64,000 nucleotides of DNA from Kitagawia praeruptora (lineage: Eukaryota; Streptophyta; Magnoliopsida; Apiales; Apiaceae), in the NCBI GenBank assembly GCA_037693485.1, contig CM075352.1, forward strand, positions 21,944,001 to 22,008,000, in the 5' to 3' direction. The position numbers were made by a program, and so were the translations under genes. The notes under the pieces were generated by a model. That model ran no database searches. It was not told where the DNA came from and was given only the letters and a program-made list of their open reading frames with translations. Below are positions 43,303 through 55,729 of the stretch, piece after piece (within the stretch, counting starts at the first letter, position 1; the number at the start of each line of letters is the position of its first letter).

Positions 43303-44184
43303 TTATACATAATAAATCTTGAGATTGGTTGCATGCCAAGTTCGGGGTACCTCAGCCCCATCTAACGTTTCCAACTTGTATGATCCTCGTCCCAGCACCT
43401 TCTTGACTCGATACGGTCCTTCCCAATTTGGGGCTAGCTTGCCTTTCTGACCAACTCCTGAGGCTTCTATCTTCCTTAGAACCAAATCACTTTGTCGAAA
43501 TAACCTTTCTTTAACCCTTTGGTTGTAGTGGAAAGATGCCTTCTTTTGATGTTCAGCGTTCCTGGCATTTGCTTCATCCTTGACCTCATCAATCAAGTCA
43601 AGGGCAAGCCTCATGCCCTCTTCATTAGTCTCTGGTTCATACGTCTCAACTCGAGGTGATGCATGCATGATCTCTAAGGGCACCACTGCTTCGGCTCCGT
43701 AAGCCAGTAAAAACGGGGTTGCCCCTGTTGTTACCTTACAAGTGGTGCGATACGCCCAGAGTATAGGCAATAACTCATCCACCCAAGTGTTCCTTGAGCG
43801 TTCAACCCTTTTCTTTAGTCCATCAAGGATAATTCGGTTAGCTACCTCAGCTTGTCCATTAGCCTGCGGGTGTGCTACTGAAGTAAAATGAAGCTCAATA
43901 GCGTTCTCTTCACAATACTTTTTGAATTCTTCATTGTTGAACTGCGTCCCATTATCCGTTACAAGGATTCGTGGGATTCCATATCTACAAATTATGTTCT
44001 CCCAAAAGAACTGGGAAACTTGCTTGGTGGTTATCTTGGCTAAAGGCTTAGCCTTAATCCACTTGGTGAAGTAGTCAATGGCGACTATCAGAAACTTCCT
44101 CTGTGCCGATGCCATAGGGAAAGGACCAAGTATGTCCATCCCCCACATTGCAAATGGGATGGGGGAACTGACTGACGTTAACAT
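43303..44184 (-). pseudogene. Gypsy A integrase
   Basis: This carries the integrase core (WGMDILGPFP, VTDNGTQFNNEEF, QANGQAEVANRI giving D-D-E) and a C-terminal domain (NWEGPYRVKKVLGRGSY). It is in the same frame as the upstream segment but separated from it by a TAG stop at 44194-44196. The downstream end lies about 400 bases from the end of the antisense gene. Confidence 0.9.
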
Positions 44185-44193
44185 CTCAGGCGG

Positions 44194-45690
44194 CTACCTT
44201 ACAATCGGAGCGTGTTTTTGGCACCTATCACACCTCTTGACATAACTCTGTGCATCGGCTAGCATCTCTGGCCAATAGAATCCCAGACGAGTTATTTTGT
44301 GAGTCAGGGCTCTGCCCCCCAAATGCTGCCCACAAATTCCTTCATGAACTTCTTCCAATGCTTCTCTTGCCTCTTGGGGCCTCAAACACTTCAAGTATGG
44401 GATGACAAACGACCTTTTATAAAGGATGCCATCGATCAAGGCATACCTCAATGCTCTCATTGACAGTTTTCGTGCCTCCGAGGCATTGTCAGGGAGCCAT
44501 CCAGTTTCCAAATGAGCTTTAATAGAATCTATCCAACAGCTTCCAACATCGATTGGTGCTACCAACTTAGAGTTGACGGTCGGGGCTTTCAAGACCTGGA
44601 AGTAAACACTTCCTGCATAATTCTCTATCTCAGAAGAAGCGAACTTGGACAGGGCATCGGCCTTAACGTTCTCTTCTCTCGGGATATGCTCCACATAGCA
44701 TTCATCAAACTGAGTCATAACAGCTTTCACAACTCTTAGGTACTTTACCATAGTTTCATCCTTGGCCTCAAATTCACCATTCACTTGCGAGACTACCAGT
44801 CTTGAATCTCCACACACTTTGAGTTTCTTGACCCTCATGACTCTGGCCAATCCCAATCCGGCTATTAATGCCTCATACTCAGCTTCATTATTAGTAGTAG
44901 GAAAATCCAATTTCAAAGCATACTCAACTGTGAACCCATCGGGGCTTTGCAAAACCAAACCTGCACCACTAGATTTTATTTTTGATGCTCCATCAAAATA
45001 GAGCACCCAATACTCTTTCTGGTCAGCTATCAGTCCTTCATCTTTATCTTCGTTCTCAGGGGTGGTTATCATCTCCTGCCCCCCGACTTCTTGGTTGTCA
45101 ATGGTGCATTCAACCACGAAGTCAGCCAATGCCTGAGCCTTGATGGCCGTTCGAGGCTTATACTTGATATCAAACTCTCCAAGCTCTATGGCCCATTTGA
45201 TCAATCTTCCACTTGCTTTCGGGCTGTGCAATATGCTTCTCAATTGTTGGTCTGTCAAGACTTCGATCTTATGGGCCTGGAAGTATGGTCGCAATTTCCT
45301 TGAGGCAGTAATCAATGCCAAAGCAAACTTCTCAATGGGAGAGTAATTCAACTCCGCCCCATGCAATACCTTACTCACGTAGTAGATGGATTTCTGAACC
45401 TTCTTCTCTTCTTTGACAAGAACAGCACTCAATGCCTGTTCGGATACCGCCAGGTATAAGTAAAGAATCTCCCCAGGACTAGGTTTGGCCAATAACGGGG
45501 CTTCATCCATGTATTTCTTCAACTGCTCAAAGGCCTCTTGGCTCTCTGTGGTCCACTCAAAATTTTTCACCTTCTTTAATGCCTGAAAGAAAGGCAAGCA
45601 TTTGTCACCAGATTTGGAGATGAATCTCCCTAGGGCCGCAACTCGGCCAGTTAATTTCTGTACATCTCGTATTGAGCGGGGTGGCTCCAT
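44194..45690 (-). pseudogene. Gypsy A RNase H, archaeal-type RNase H and integrase zinc domain
   Basis: The first half is the degenerate RNase H typical of gypsy (YLYLAVSEQALSAVL, YYVSKVLHGAE). The second is a full archaeal-type RNase H with YFDGASK, NNEAEYEALIAGL, VCGDSRLVVSQV and ADALSKFA. The integrase zinc-binding region follows (GICGQHLGGRALTHK, YVKRCDRCQKHAP). It is one frame off the RT segment and ends in TAG where related elements have Gln. Confidence 0.9.
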
Positions 45691-45703
45691 ATCCAGAATT
45701 GCC

Positions 45704-48700
45704 TTAATCTTGTCCGGGTTGGCCTCCCGCCTCTATGCCTCTCTTGGAAACCATCAGCCCCAGAAATTTTCCCGATCCAACACCAAAAGCACACTTGGCT
45801 GGATTCAGCATCATCTTATGGTGCCTTAGCACTTCAAATGCCTCTCTGAGGTGCCTTATGTGATCTGCCTTGAGTAGGCTCTTGACTAACATGTCATCAA
45901 CATAGACCTCCATGGTTTTTCCAATCAGATGGGCGAATATCTTATTCACCAGCCGTTGGTAAGTAGCTCCTGCATTCTTTAAACCAAAAGCCATAATAAG
46001 ATAGCAGAAAACACCAAAGTCAGTTATGAAAGATACCTTAGGGATGTCCTCCTTGTGCATCTTAATCTGATTGTATCCGCTGAAACCATCCATGAAGCTC
46101 AACATTTCATGTCCAGTTGTGGCATCTATCAACATATCAATCCTAGGCAGAGGAAAACAATCTTTTGGACATGCATCATTCAGATTAGTGAAGTCTATAC
46201 ACATCCTCCACTTTCCGTTCGCCTTCTTAACCATCACAGGGTTAGCTAACCATTCGGGGAATTGAATTTCTTCAACAAACCCAGCTTCCAATAGTTTGTC
46301 AACTTCTTGCTTAATGGCCTCCTGCCTTTCAGGAGCAAAATTCCTCTTTTTCTGCTTTATCTTCTTCCGTTCAGGATCGACGTTCAATCTATGAGTTATA
46401 AGTTGGGGGTCAATCCCTGGCATGTCCGCTGCCGTCCAAGCAAACACATCGCTATTCTCTTGCAAGAACGCTGTCAATTCGCCCTTCAGGGGTTCCTTCA
46501 GAGATGCTCCTATGTATGTAACCTTTTCTGGGTCGCCTAGCTCCAGAGGGACGGGGATTAAATCCTCTGCTGGCTTCCCTCGGTGTTCATCATCACTACG
46601 AACATCCATGTCTTCAATCGGGAGTACCTGCCCCCCGACTCCATCAGCTCTTAGGGCGGATACATAACAACTTCTTGCCATCTTCTGGTCGCCTTTTAGT
46701 TCTCCGACCCCGTTTCGGGTTGGAAACTTAATCTTCATGTGATATGTTGAGGCAACAGCCTTGAACGCATGTAGTCCAGTCCTTCCCAGGATTGCGTTAT
46801 AAGTCGAGGCTGCCTTAATTACCAGAAAATTCAACATTTGAGTAGCTTCCTTAGGTTCCTGCCCGATTGTCATGGGTAACTGGATAGTACCCTCCACCTT
46901 GGACTCAACTCCATTGAATCCGTAGATGGGCATGTTGGTCGGGGTCAGCTGAGAATCAGTATACCCCATCTTCACAAAAGCATCATGAAACAGAATGTCA
47001 ACAGAAGCTCCATTGTCTATCAAGACTCGCTTTACCTCTGAATTCCCAATTACAGGGGTTATAACTAATGGGTCATCATGGGGGAATTTCACCCCTTCAA
47101 GATCAGAATCATCAAAACCTATTACGATTTCAGTTCTAGCACGCTTCGGGGCCTCTCCCACGATGTGCATCACCTCCCTGGCGTATGCCTTTCGAGAGTT
47201 TCGAGTTGTACAGGCCGCTGTCGGGCCTCCCCAGATCATGTTTATAACTGGCCCTCGGGGCTGTGTGTTACGGTCACGATCATTATCTCTTTTATCATTG
47301 TTTCTCCTATCGTAGTCCCTTCTTTGGGTTCCACGATCTTCACCCTTGGTGAAGTTACTCAGTTTTCCTTTGCGGATCAAGAATTCGATTTCATCTTTTA
47401 ACTGCCTACAATCATCTGTATCATGCCCCACATCTCGGTGGAACCGACAATATTGATCCTTGTTTCTCTTTGCGGGGTCTCCCCTGAGTGGCTTCGGCCA
47501 TCGGAAGTCCTTATCCTTCTCGATCTCCAACAAGATTTGACTTCTAGGAGCATTTAATCTTGCATAGTCAGAGAACCTTGGACCCAAGCTCTTTTTTGGC
47601 GGCGAATCAGAGTCTTTGCTAGTTCGGGGATACTTGTCCCTAGCATCGTACTCCTGCTCTTGCTTGCGCTTTTTTGTGTCATTGTTACCCCGACCATTGC
47701 CTAATGTGACTTCCTTCTTCGTGCTATCCTCGGCCTTGATGTACTTATCAGCCCTTCGCTGGAGCTCAGCCATATTCTCAGGGGGATGCTTTGCCAATGA
47801 TCTCTTAAAGTATAGGTCGGTGGTACCATGCTCCAAGGCTACCATTGCAACCTTATTGTCCAGATCAGTGATGTTCAAAGTCTCCTTGGTGAACCTCTTA
47901 AGATAGTCTCTCAGACTTTCGTTCTTCCCTTGTACCACATACATAAGAGATGCAGAACTTTTCTCATGCGCTCTTCCGCTGATAAACTGACTAACGAAAG
48001 CAGAACTCAACTCCTTAAAGGAACCAATCGAGTTTGCAGGAAGCCGACTATACCATCTTTGAGCCATACCTGATAGAGTTTGAGGGAATGCCCTACACTT
48101 CAAAGCATCACTTGCAGGCTGCAACAGCAGAGCGTTTGAGAATGTTCTAACGTGGTTTGCAGGATCACCCATTCCATCATAAGCTTTAATTGTCGGCATC
48201 TTAAACTTCTTTGAGATATGAGCATTCATCACCTCCTTAGTAAACGGGGGTGTGGGATCATCAGGATCCCCAAGTGGCATCAGATCCTTGGGATTGCTCT
48301 TGGGGGTTTCCACCCTCGTTGTTCTTCCAATTGGGGCGCCAGCCCTTCTCTGCCTCCTTGAAGGCCCCTCTAGATCTATAAAGGGAACTGGTCCTGAGGT
48401 TGGAGGAAGCTGAGTTTGATTCAACCTAGCTTCTTCTCTAGAAATATCTTCTTTTATCCTTAAAATCTCGGCCTCGTGAGCCTTGATTCTTTCAGCAGCT
48501 GTCAAGGGAGGTCCATCATGGATAGTTTGTGTTCTCCTTCTTCGTTCTCTGCTAGCATGTCGCCTTCTCGGGGCTTCATCATGATCATCATCAGTCGATG
48601 AATCATCAGTATAGGGACCAGAGTAGTCAAGATGCTCTCGATCTCTGATTTGCAAGGCATGACCACTGGGTCCAGGAGGGTAATTAGGTAAACCATACAT

Positions 48701-48997
48701 TGGATTGGTATTCCTGGGGAGATCCGTAGTGTGGATCTGTACTCCTGGCGGCGGGCGACTGGGATCAATTAAAGGAGGAAATAGCGTCTGAAGGGAGCTG
48801 GTTCCTGGGTGGATGACCATAGGTAACGTCCCCTCGGCATGGGGATTAGTCCCTGGAGGTTGAGAAAACTGAGTTTGAGTAATCGCCCCTGTGACTGGGG
48901 GTATCTGCTCAGTAATAGGCGGAGCGGAGCTTAGAGGCAGAGCCTCAGTAGTGATTGGCTCGGTAGTGACTGGTGTTGTTCTTCGTGTATTTACCAT
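45704..48997 (-). pseudogene. Gypsy A gag, protease and reverse transcriptase (intact to the RT end)
   Basis: The frame starts at MVNTRRTTPV just inside the primer-binding site. The gag core lies near residues 255-430 (GDPANHVRTFSNALLL, RWYSRLPANSI, SLRDYLKRF). A Cys/His cluster follows (QYCRFHRDVGHDTDDC). The protease is VLIDNGASVDILFH near 655. RT spans about 880-1090 with KWRMCIDFTNLND and YVDDMLVK near 1030. The frame then breaks near 45715, where the minus strand shows GAGGCGG followed by GAGGCC: a 7-base near-duplication puts downstream pol out of frame. Confidence 0.92.
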
Positions 48998-49030
48998 GGT
49001 TGATGTCTTCTTCCCACAGACGACGCCAAA

Positions 49031-49529
49031 TGTTGTGGAATAAAAACTAGGTTATGATTATGACGGCTAGGGTTCGGGAGCTTCGTGCTTTAATGGCTGC
49101 TCTCGTGCTCGTGGCTGAATCTGCCTTCACAAGATGCCTACGTACTTTGATGTGTATCAAAGATCAAGCCAAAAAACGTAGTTCTAGGAATGAGGGGTCA
49201 GACCCTTTATATAGGCTGAGAAGCCCTAGAATCGTAGTAGGGTTAGGTGACTTGGTGGGTAAGTCACCGACTAGAAGAAGGTTCTAGTCTCCTTCCATGT
49301 ACGAATCAGTTTCCATGTTGGAGTATGTGCCTTGGGGGCTAAGTCAGGCAAGAGTAATATCCTTGTTTGACTCTTATTGCTGAGCTGATAATTACCACTA
49401 ATGTTAATTATGAAATTAATATTATATATTGGGTTTGGGCCCATCTAGTGGGCCCCACATTTTGACCATATTGGGTTCATTTAATGTCACATTAAATGTG
49501 TCTCTAGGGCTTACTTTTAGCCCATATCA
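49031..49529 (-). repeat. Gypsy A 5' LTR
   Basis: TGTTGTGG...CATATCA, 499 bp. The minus strand has TATATAAAG at 49205-49213. The conserved hairpin lies at 49138-49181. The primer-binding region adjoins at 49030. A 77-codon frame (49054-49287 plus) is shared with the other LTR and treated as chance. Confidence 0.92.
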
Positions 49530-49534
49530 ATAAC

Positions 49535-51426
49535 ATACCATTTTTAAAATATAACCAATCATTATAGCCAATACCCTCGAAACACAATGTCTTATAGGTT
49601 CGACAAATTTTACATAATCAATATTTTATGAAATTTAGTCAATCATTTTTAGCTAACGCCATTGGAGATGCTCTAATGGTACCAAACCCTTAGCTAAATT
49701 AATCTACGTCCATCTGAAGAATATATAAAAAATGTGACACTCCAACCTTGTAACCCTTGGCAATAAATATAGATAACCATGTTTGGTTGACTATATTTGT
49801 CGAACTAGTAAAATCGTTAGGTATAATTTATATTAGCATAATTATACATAACACCATTGGAGTACTTACCATTTCCCTTAGCGAAAATTTTAAATTATCA
49901 TTATTTTATCATCATCTCCAATGGTATTAGCTAAAAATGATTGGCTAAATCAGATAAAATATTGATTATGTAAAATTTACCGAACCTGTAAGAAGTTGTG
50001 CTCCAATGGTATATTGGCTATAATGTTGTATATATTGTAAATATAGTATGTTATTATTATTTCAGGTTGTTATTAATAGAATCTATATCTTTTAAGGTAA
50101 TAGATCATGTAAATCTTCCTTACAGGTCTTTAGAGGTTGGCCAAATATAGCCAACGAAAAGAGATTATCTAAATTTTTTGTTTATAGGTTGGCCAAATAT
50201 AGCCAACGAAAAGAGATTATCTAAATTTTTTGCTAACAGTAATGTTCCATTGGAGTGATGTTTTTTTTACATAATTTTTATAAAATTTATTTATGGTAAT
50301 ATATTTGTAATTTTAACTAAGGGGTCTTCTCCATTCGAGATGCTCATTTTACATATCACCACTGGAGATGCTCTTACTCGTGTGATCATTCATTTTAATG
50401 ATATTAATTTTTAATTTTTTATAATTGCTTGTAACCTAATCTGAAAGATTATTTTTAATTTTTTTATAATTTTTTTATAATTTATTTATAATGTAATATA
50501 ATATCATCAATATTAATTTTAAAAAGTTGGGGGATATATTCGAAATTTACATTTTTATATATAATAATTTTTAATGTTAAATATAAATTTATATGTTGTT
50601 ATAACAATTTTTAGTATTATTATATCTAACAATCATCATTTATTTGAGTTGAAAGTGATAACAAAAATAATGGAATAATCGAAAATAAAGATTAACTAGA
50701 CTATAAAATATATCCCATTTTATATAGTAGATTATAGAGGATAACAGCCAACAATACCACAAAATGGTATACCACATGACAAGAATAGTACAAAATGTTG
50801 ATGGTGGTCATAAATATCGGTCTATTACGCATTTGTGAGAGAGGTAATAAGTTTTATACTAATTAAGCATTTAAATATGGGTAATAGACTTCCATGGCAG
50901 GATCTATTACGCATTTTGAAAATGGGTAATAAGGGAAAAAAATTATGTATGATACCTCAATATCAAATGTATAATAGGGTTATCTCTACATAAATGCGTA
51001 ATAGAGTGATAGAATTGGCCATCCTTGGTATAATTGGCCGCCCTTCACACTTTGTGGTACTCTTATCACTTGTGTTCAATTTTGTTGTAAAATGTTATTG
51101 GGTCTATTTGGCTTACCTTAAAATAAGTAACTTATAATTTAAAGTAAAACTTATAAATTAGTAGATTTGGTAAATCAAAACTTGTAAGTTAACTTTTTAT
51201 TATTTTCAAAATAATTGTTTTTTTAATATAAATTTGATATATTACATATCAATTTTCTAATGAACGGATTAAAAGATACTTCATGATTTTAAAAATTTGA
51301 AGGATATTATATATTGCGTGTATCGAAAAATAAGAATAAGTTTAAAGTTGAATATTAAATATACTCAATATTCAACTTATCAACATATAAGTCATAGCAA
51401 ACATCCCTCGTAAGCTTATATATCGG
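49535..51426. other. AT-rich region with nested MITE-like copies
   Basis: No gene seen. It holds several CTCCAATGG / CCATTGGAG termini (about 49655, 49850, 49915, 50015, 50245, 50360). An exact ~52 bp tandem duplication (GGTTGGCCAAATATAGCCAA and following) lies at about 50126-50230. Confidence 0.6.
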
Positions 51427-51645
51427 GCCCGTTTGACAAATCTTATTTTTCAAAAATAAGTAACTTATTTCTCTTAAAAAAGTACATGAAATTGTATTTT
51501 TTTTTAAATAAGTTACTTATTTCCTGCATATAAAGAATACTAAACCCTTCTAAATATTTAATCCTAAAAATTAGTATGCAAATACGAAATTTAATCTCAA
51601 AATAAGTCCTTATTTTTTCCAAAATAAGGAGAACCAAACAGGCTC
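51427..51645. mobile_element. MITE-like element
   Basis: The ends GGGCCCGTTTGACAAATC and, inverted, GAGCCTGTTTGGTTCTCC are diverged inverted repeats around a self-complementary AATAAGTAACTTATT-rich interior. The general type resembles the MITE at 3164-3560. A second, older copy may surround it (about 51100-51680). Confidence 0.6.
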
Positions 51646-51931
51646 ATCATAAGCTCTTATATGGACTTATAAGTTGACAGCATTACACACATTGTTTTAT
51701 TATAGATAGAGAGTATAGATATAGATTTTCTATTGAGAATAGATATTATTATATTATTTTGTTAATAAAAATATTATGATATTTCGATCTGTTAATAAAA
51801 TTGTCCACGTATTTATAAGAGCGACCTATTCCATATTGAGTGGAAGGTATGTTCGATTTAAAATTTGAAAATTTTAATTATCTTGTTGGATGATATTCAA
51901 GTTTTTTTTTTGAGAATAAGATGGTACTCAT

Positions 51932-52753
51932 TGTTAACGGAGGAATTTGGGAAAACAAATTCGAGGAGGGTTGCTGGAACTATGACGGTGGTTGATGGTG
52001 GTGATTGGTGTAGAACGATTAGGGTTAGGGTTTATGATTTGGGGATGGCTGAGATTGTATGATGTGATTATTGCAATTTAGATCGAATGTTGAATTCTCT
52101 CTTTTTCGCAAGGGTTTGCATCGTACCATACAATGTGCCTACGTACCCTATATATAGGGATCAAGCCAAACGTAGTTCTTGGGGAACAAGTAATCGTAAT
52201 GGGCTAGGTTTCCTTGTTTAAGAAACCCACTGAATCGAGGTCACCGCCTTTTACAATATCATAATGGATCTAAAAAAGCCCAACTATTTTCTCAGAGCTT
52301 GATGGTTAAGCTATTGACCCGAGATTATCGGGGCCAACGCCCACCTCGAGCCACGGAGATATAACAGCTATAAGCAGTCCATTTGTCTGAAAGAAGGCGA
52401 TGCCGTTTATATTCAGGCAAGATCTCTTAGCCTTAAGGGCGAGATCTAACATTTCTCATCAGTTGTCATATTCCAGGACCTAGAACCCAGTCCATAAATC
52501 ATAGTATTCTTCACATAAAGCCTCTAGGAGAAGATTCCTCTTCCCCCCCCCCCTTTTTTAGGGGGCGAGGTCTTGTCAAAGGACGAGATCGTAATTAAGG
52601 ATGAGATGCAGTTTCTCCTAGGAAAGCATAATGCTATCCTTCCCTGGATCAAGCCCAATGATTGCATGACCCATGGCATGGATCACTTCCTTTTCCTGGC
52701 CCAATTGAGGGCGATACCTCTTAATTAGGGCGAGGATATTTCCGGGCATAACA
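51932..52753 (-). repeat. Gypsy B 3' LTR
   Basis: TGTTAACGG...GCATAACA, 822 bp. It contains CCCTATATATAGGG within a hairpin conserved with Gypsy A (52139-52175) and a C run near 52544. Confidence 0.9.
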
Positions 52754-52772
52754 ACTACCCCCCAGTTTCTTG
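52754..52772 (-). other. Gypsy B polypurine tract
   Basis: The minus strand reads CAAGAAACTGGGGGGTAGT directly before the 3' LTR. Confidence 0.75.
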
Positions 52773-52938
52773 CAATATATATTTATAAAAGAAACTAATT
52801 TCCTCAAAATATCGTACGGAATATAGACGAGCCTCTTTCCCATAAAAATTATTCTTGAATCGTTTCTACTGAAATCATCACACCCCGATTTCTGTTCCAA
52901 CAACTAATCAGTATCCGCCATGTGTCTTTTCCTCCGCC

Positions 52939-52946
52939 TATATAAA
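52939..52946 (+). promoter_or_regulatory. TATA box of the Gypsy B antisense gene
   Basis: TATATAAA on the plus strand, followed by a leader with a probable intron (donor at 53102, acceptor TTTTCAG ending 53309) that ends right at the ATG. Confidence 0.7.
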
Positions 52947-53309
52947 CTCATAACCTTTCATTTTCATTTTATCCACAGAAACCCTCACGAAGTCCTGTTG
53001 AATTTCCTCCAGAACGGGCGAGTTATCAGTTTTCTGCAAGCGAGGTTTCCAATTTTTCAAGCGATCCTTCTTTCCTTCAAGGGCGACATCTCTTCCAAAA
53101 GGTACTCGTCCTTATTCTCCTTTGTTTTTATGGTTAACCTACCGTGTTTAAACATATATCCATCGCGAGAAATTTTTTAGATTCTTAATTCGTTTAGCGA
53201 CTTTAGGCGCGTTCCAATCTGTAGGGCGAGGACTCACCCTTTTCTCAAAGTTTTTTCTTGAACTTTTTCCTTTCATTCCTTGATTATAGTCCTCGCCCTT
53301 TATTTTCAG

Positions 53310-55729
53310 ATGTCTCGCGAAAGATCATTTTCCGAGAAATCATCTTCTGAAAGCCAGGCGGCAACATCGTCCTCTTCTCATTCTCGTCCCGAGGAGCTTT
53401 CGGATAGCCTTCACTTATCAAGGGATGTCGAAGATTTGGCTAGCACATATCACGCCCAAGACCTGGGTCAAGATGAGGGCGAGGATGACCTTTGTGACTT
53501 TTTTGCTGACTTTGATCCTCATGAGCCAGGTCCTTCTAGGCTAGGTAGAGGGCGTGGAAAGGACCACGTCCAATATAAAAGAATGTTTGACGCTCTTTCT
53601 AACCCATCCAACCCTGACAACGGAAATGAAGTCGAGGACTTAGATGAAGGCAAGGACATCTACGAGGAAGAGGGTGATGCCGAGATTTAAAATGGCGATG
53701 AAGCGATATCCGTTTCCCCAATGAGATATGCAATGGAGGTCCCTTCTCCTCCAAATAACCCATATAAACAACCCGTCCGTCTTTGCGATACTGACTTAGA
53801 TTTTGAAGATGATGTCTCTGAACCACTTAGACAGAAACACAGGTTTGACCAAGGTGTTATCTCTTATGCTGGACTCGCCTCCCAAATTTCTTCTGAAGAA
53901 ATTATGTTCCTAATGGAATATTACAACCTGGAAGGGAAATGGTTGAGGCCTCGTTCTTTTATGCGAATGCATATCTTCAACATCACCGGACTCCCAACAC
54001 CGAGAATGGTCCTCACGAACAAATTGGTTGAACTGGGATTCGGATCGCCCATGCATCCCTTTCTTCATCAAATTATTACCTATTTCAACATCGCCCCTAT
54101 TCAGTTGTCGCCCAACAGCTATAGGGAGACAATCGGTTTATATATGATGTACAAAAATAAGGAATATGATGCCCCGACAATGCAAGAATTAAGCCATTTC
54201 CTTTCTTTGAGACGTTGTGGGAAAGATGTTGGTTTTTATTACCTCGCCTATTGGGCAACCCATAATAGGAAAGGCTTTCTTACTGGGAATCCCAGTAATA
54301 TGAAGATCTGGAAAGAGGATTACTTTTATGCCTTTGACGTCCCAAGGGTAAGAACCCAATTCAACCTTCATCCCTGTAAGTATCTCGTCCCTTTTTATTT
54401 AAATCTTGCACTCTAATAACTAGAACTTCGCACTTTCTTTTCCTTGCAAGCTTATTTTTGTTGTTATCTTTCTAGACACACCATCCCAGACTAAATTAAC
54501 AGGCGATGCCGCAGCAAGAGCTCTTGCTATTTCTAATTTACCCAAGTCAGAGAAAGACCTCGACCTTTTAGTGACCCGTGACAATCTTCATAAACACGGC
54601 TTTTACAACGAAGGCTACGGCCAAATCCCATATATTAAATTTAAAAGGGGAACCAAGAGAAGTACCTGTAGAAAACAAATTGAAGGAAAACTTACGGGTA
54701 AAGGTAACTCGTCTCTGGAATATACCTCGCCCTCTTCCATCAACTGATATGCATAACCTGCAGCGTACTTATGACTAATTTTTTTTTTTATGCGCAGGTC
54801 AAATGGCGAGACTCCTCTTCGGGAACAACCCTTTTGCTGAGGCAGAGCCAACACCTTCTGTTGCGGCTGCCATACCTCGCCCTACACCATCAACTGTTTT
54901 GAGCATACCTCGCCCTACACCATCAACTATGAATGCTGACGAGAAACAAGACAGGAACAGGAAGCGAGATGATGCCGCTAAGACCTTACAAAGCAAAAGA
55001 CAAAAGAGCACTGTAGCTGAGGAATTGCCTTCTAATTCTGTGGTCTCGACCTTTGGTTCCATTGCTGTAGAAAATTTCTCTGAAAATGAAGTCAAGGCTC
55101 TGAAGACTCGCACCGAAGAGGAGGCTGAGTTGAATTTCAAGGTAGGGCTGGGTGACGCCTTTTATCATGGGTTACAAGTTCTCGCCCACAAGAACTCCAC
55201 TATCAAAGAGCAGGAAAGAACCTTAAAAAGGTATAAGAACGCGGCCTCCACTTTTACTTCCAAGCTTAATGAAGCCCAGAGGAAGCTTGACAGCGAGGTG
55301 AAGGCGAGAAAGGAAGATGTTGAGAATCTTCAATCAACCTTGGATAAACTAAAATTGGACTCGGACAAGGCGATCGCGAATCTTGAAGGCGAGAATGCCA
55401 AGCTACAGGGCAAGATGGAGGAAATTAACTCTGGTATGCGGAAGGCACAGACCGAGGCCTATTCTATTGGCTTTCTGGATTACCTCCGCAATTTCAATGC
55501 AGTTGACCCTGACTATGACTGGTCTGCACATTTCGCCCCTTCAACACCCGGCTACATGCTGAAATTTAAAGCTGAAAATGAAGAGACTATCGCTGCAGCT
55601 AAGGAGAATCTTTGCAAGAAAATTGAGGCTGAAGTAAAAGCCATAGCCGAGAAGGAAGCTCAGAAGAAAGAGGGAGGGGATGGCGAGAACCAACCAGGAG
55701 CGTCGCCTTCTGATGTCATTGTAAGCTGA
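53310..55729 (+). pseudogene. Antisense accessory gene of Gypsy B (Transposase_28-like, coiled coil), one in-frame stop
   Basis: Coding exons are 53310-54375, 54476-54703 and 54798-55729. Both introns are GT-AG, and joining them gives one open frame except for TAA at 53688-53690. The start is MSRERSFSEK. An acidic Ser-rich N-terminus precedes a domain (about residues 170-350: YNLEGKWLRPRSF, LGFGSPMHPFLHQIITYF, QLSPNSYRETIGLYMMY) matching the layout of the Gypsy A counterpart. The last exon has Pro/Thr repeats (IPRPTPST twice) and a long coiled coil (residues around 540-640). A CAATAAATG-type signal lies near 55940. The stop suggests a decaying copy. It converges on pol (ends 56859). Confidence 0.75.

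Larger units (their letters stand above)
38871..49529 (-). mobile_element. Gypsy element A (Tat-type Ty3/gypsy LTR retrotransposon)
   Basis: The element is 10,659 bp with 499 bp LTRs, ATAAC duplications at 38866-38870 and 49530-49534, a primer-binding region next to 49031 (minus strand TTTGGCGTCGTCTGTGGGAA) and a purine tract at 39370-39386. Gag-protease-RT, two RNase H domains and integrase run on the minus strand. An extra multi-exon gene runs on the plus strand at 40835-42901. The second, archaeal-type RNase H and the extra ORF place it in the Tat lineage. I see five base differences between the LTRs. Pol carries one frameshift and one stop, so the copy is not autonomous. Confidence 0.92.
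38590..49678. mobile_element. MITE-like inverted-repeat element split by Gypsy A
   Basis: The left end reads AAGAGCATCTCCAATGG (about 38596). The inverted counterpart CCATTGGAGATGCTCT lies at about 49660-49675. Gypsy A (38871-49529, TSD ATAAC) sits between them. Related copies of the same motif lie at 49850-50370. The motif is a familiar terminus in plant genomes. Confidence 0.6.

Noticed and set aside
52544..52552. Run of C bases in the Gypsy B LTR as a functional element
   Set aside because: A homopolymer of this length can be a sequencing or slippage artefact, and the matching part of the other LTR lies outside the window.
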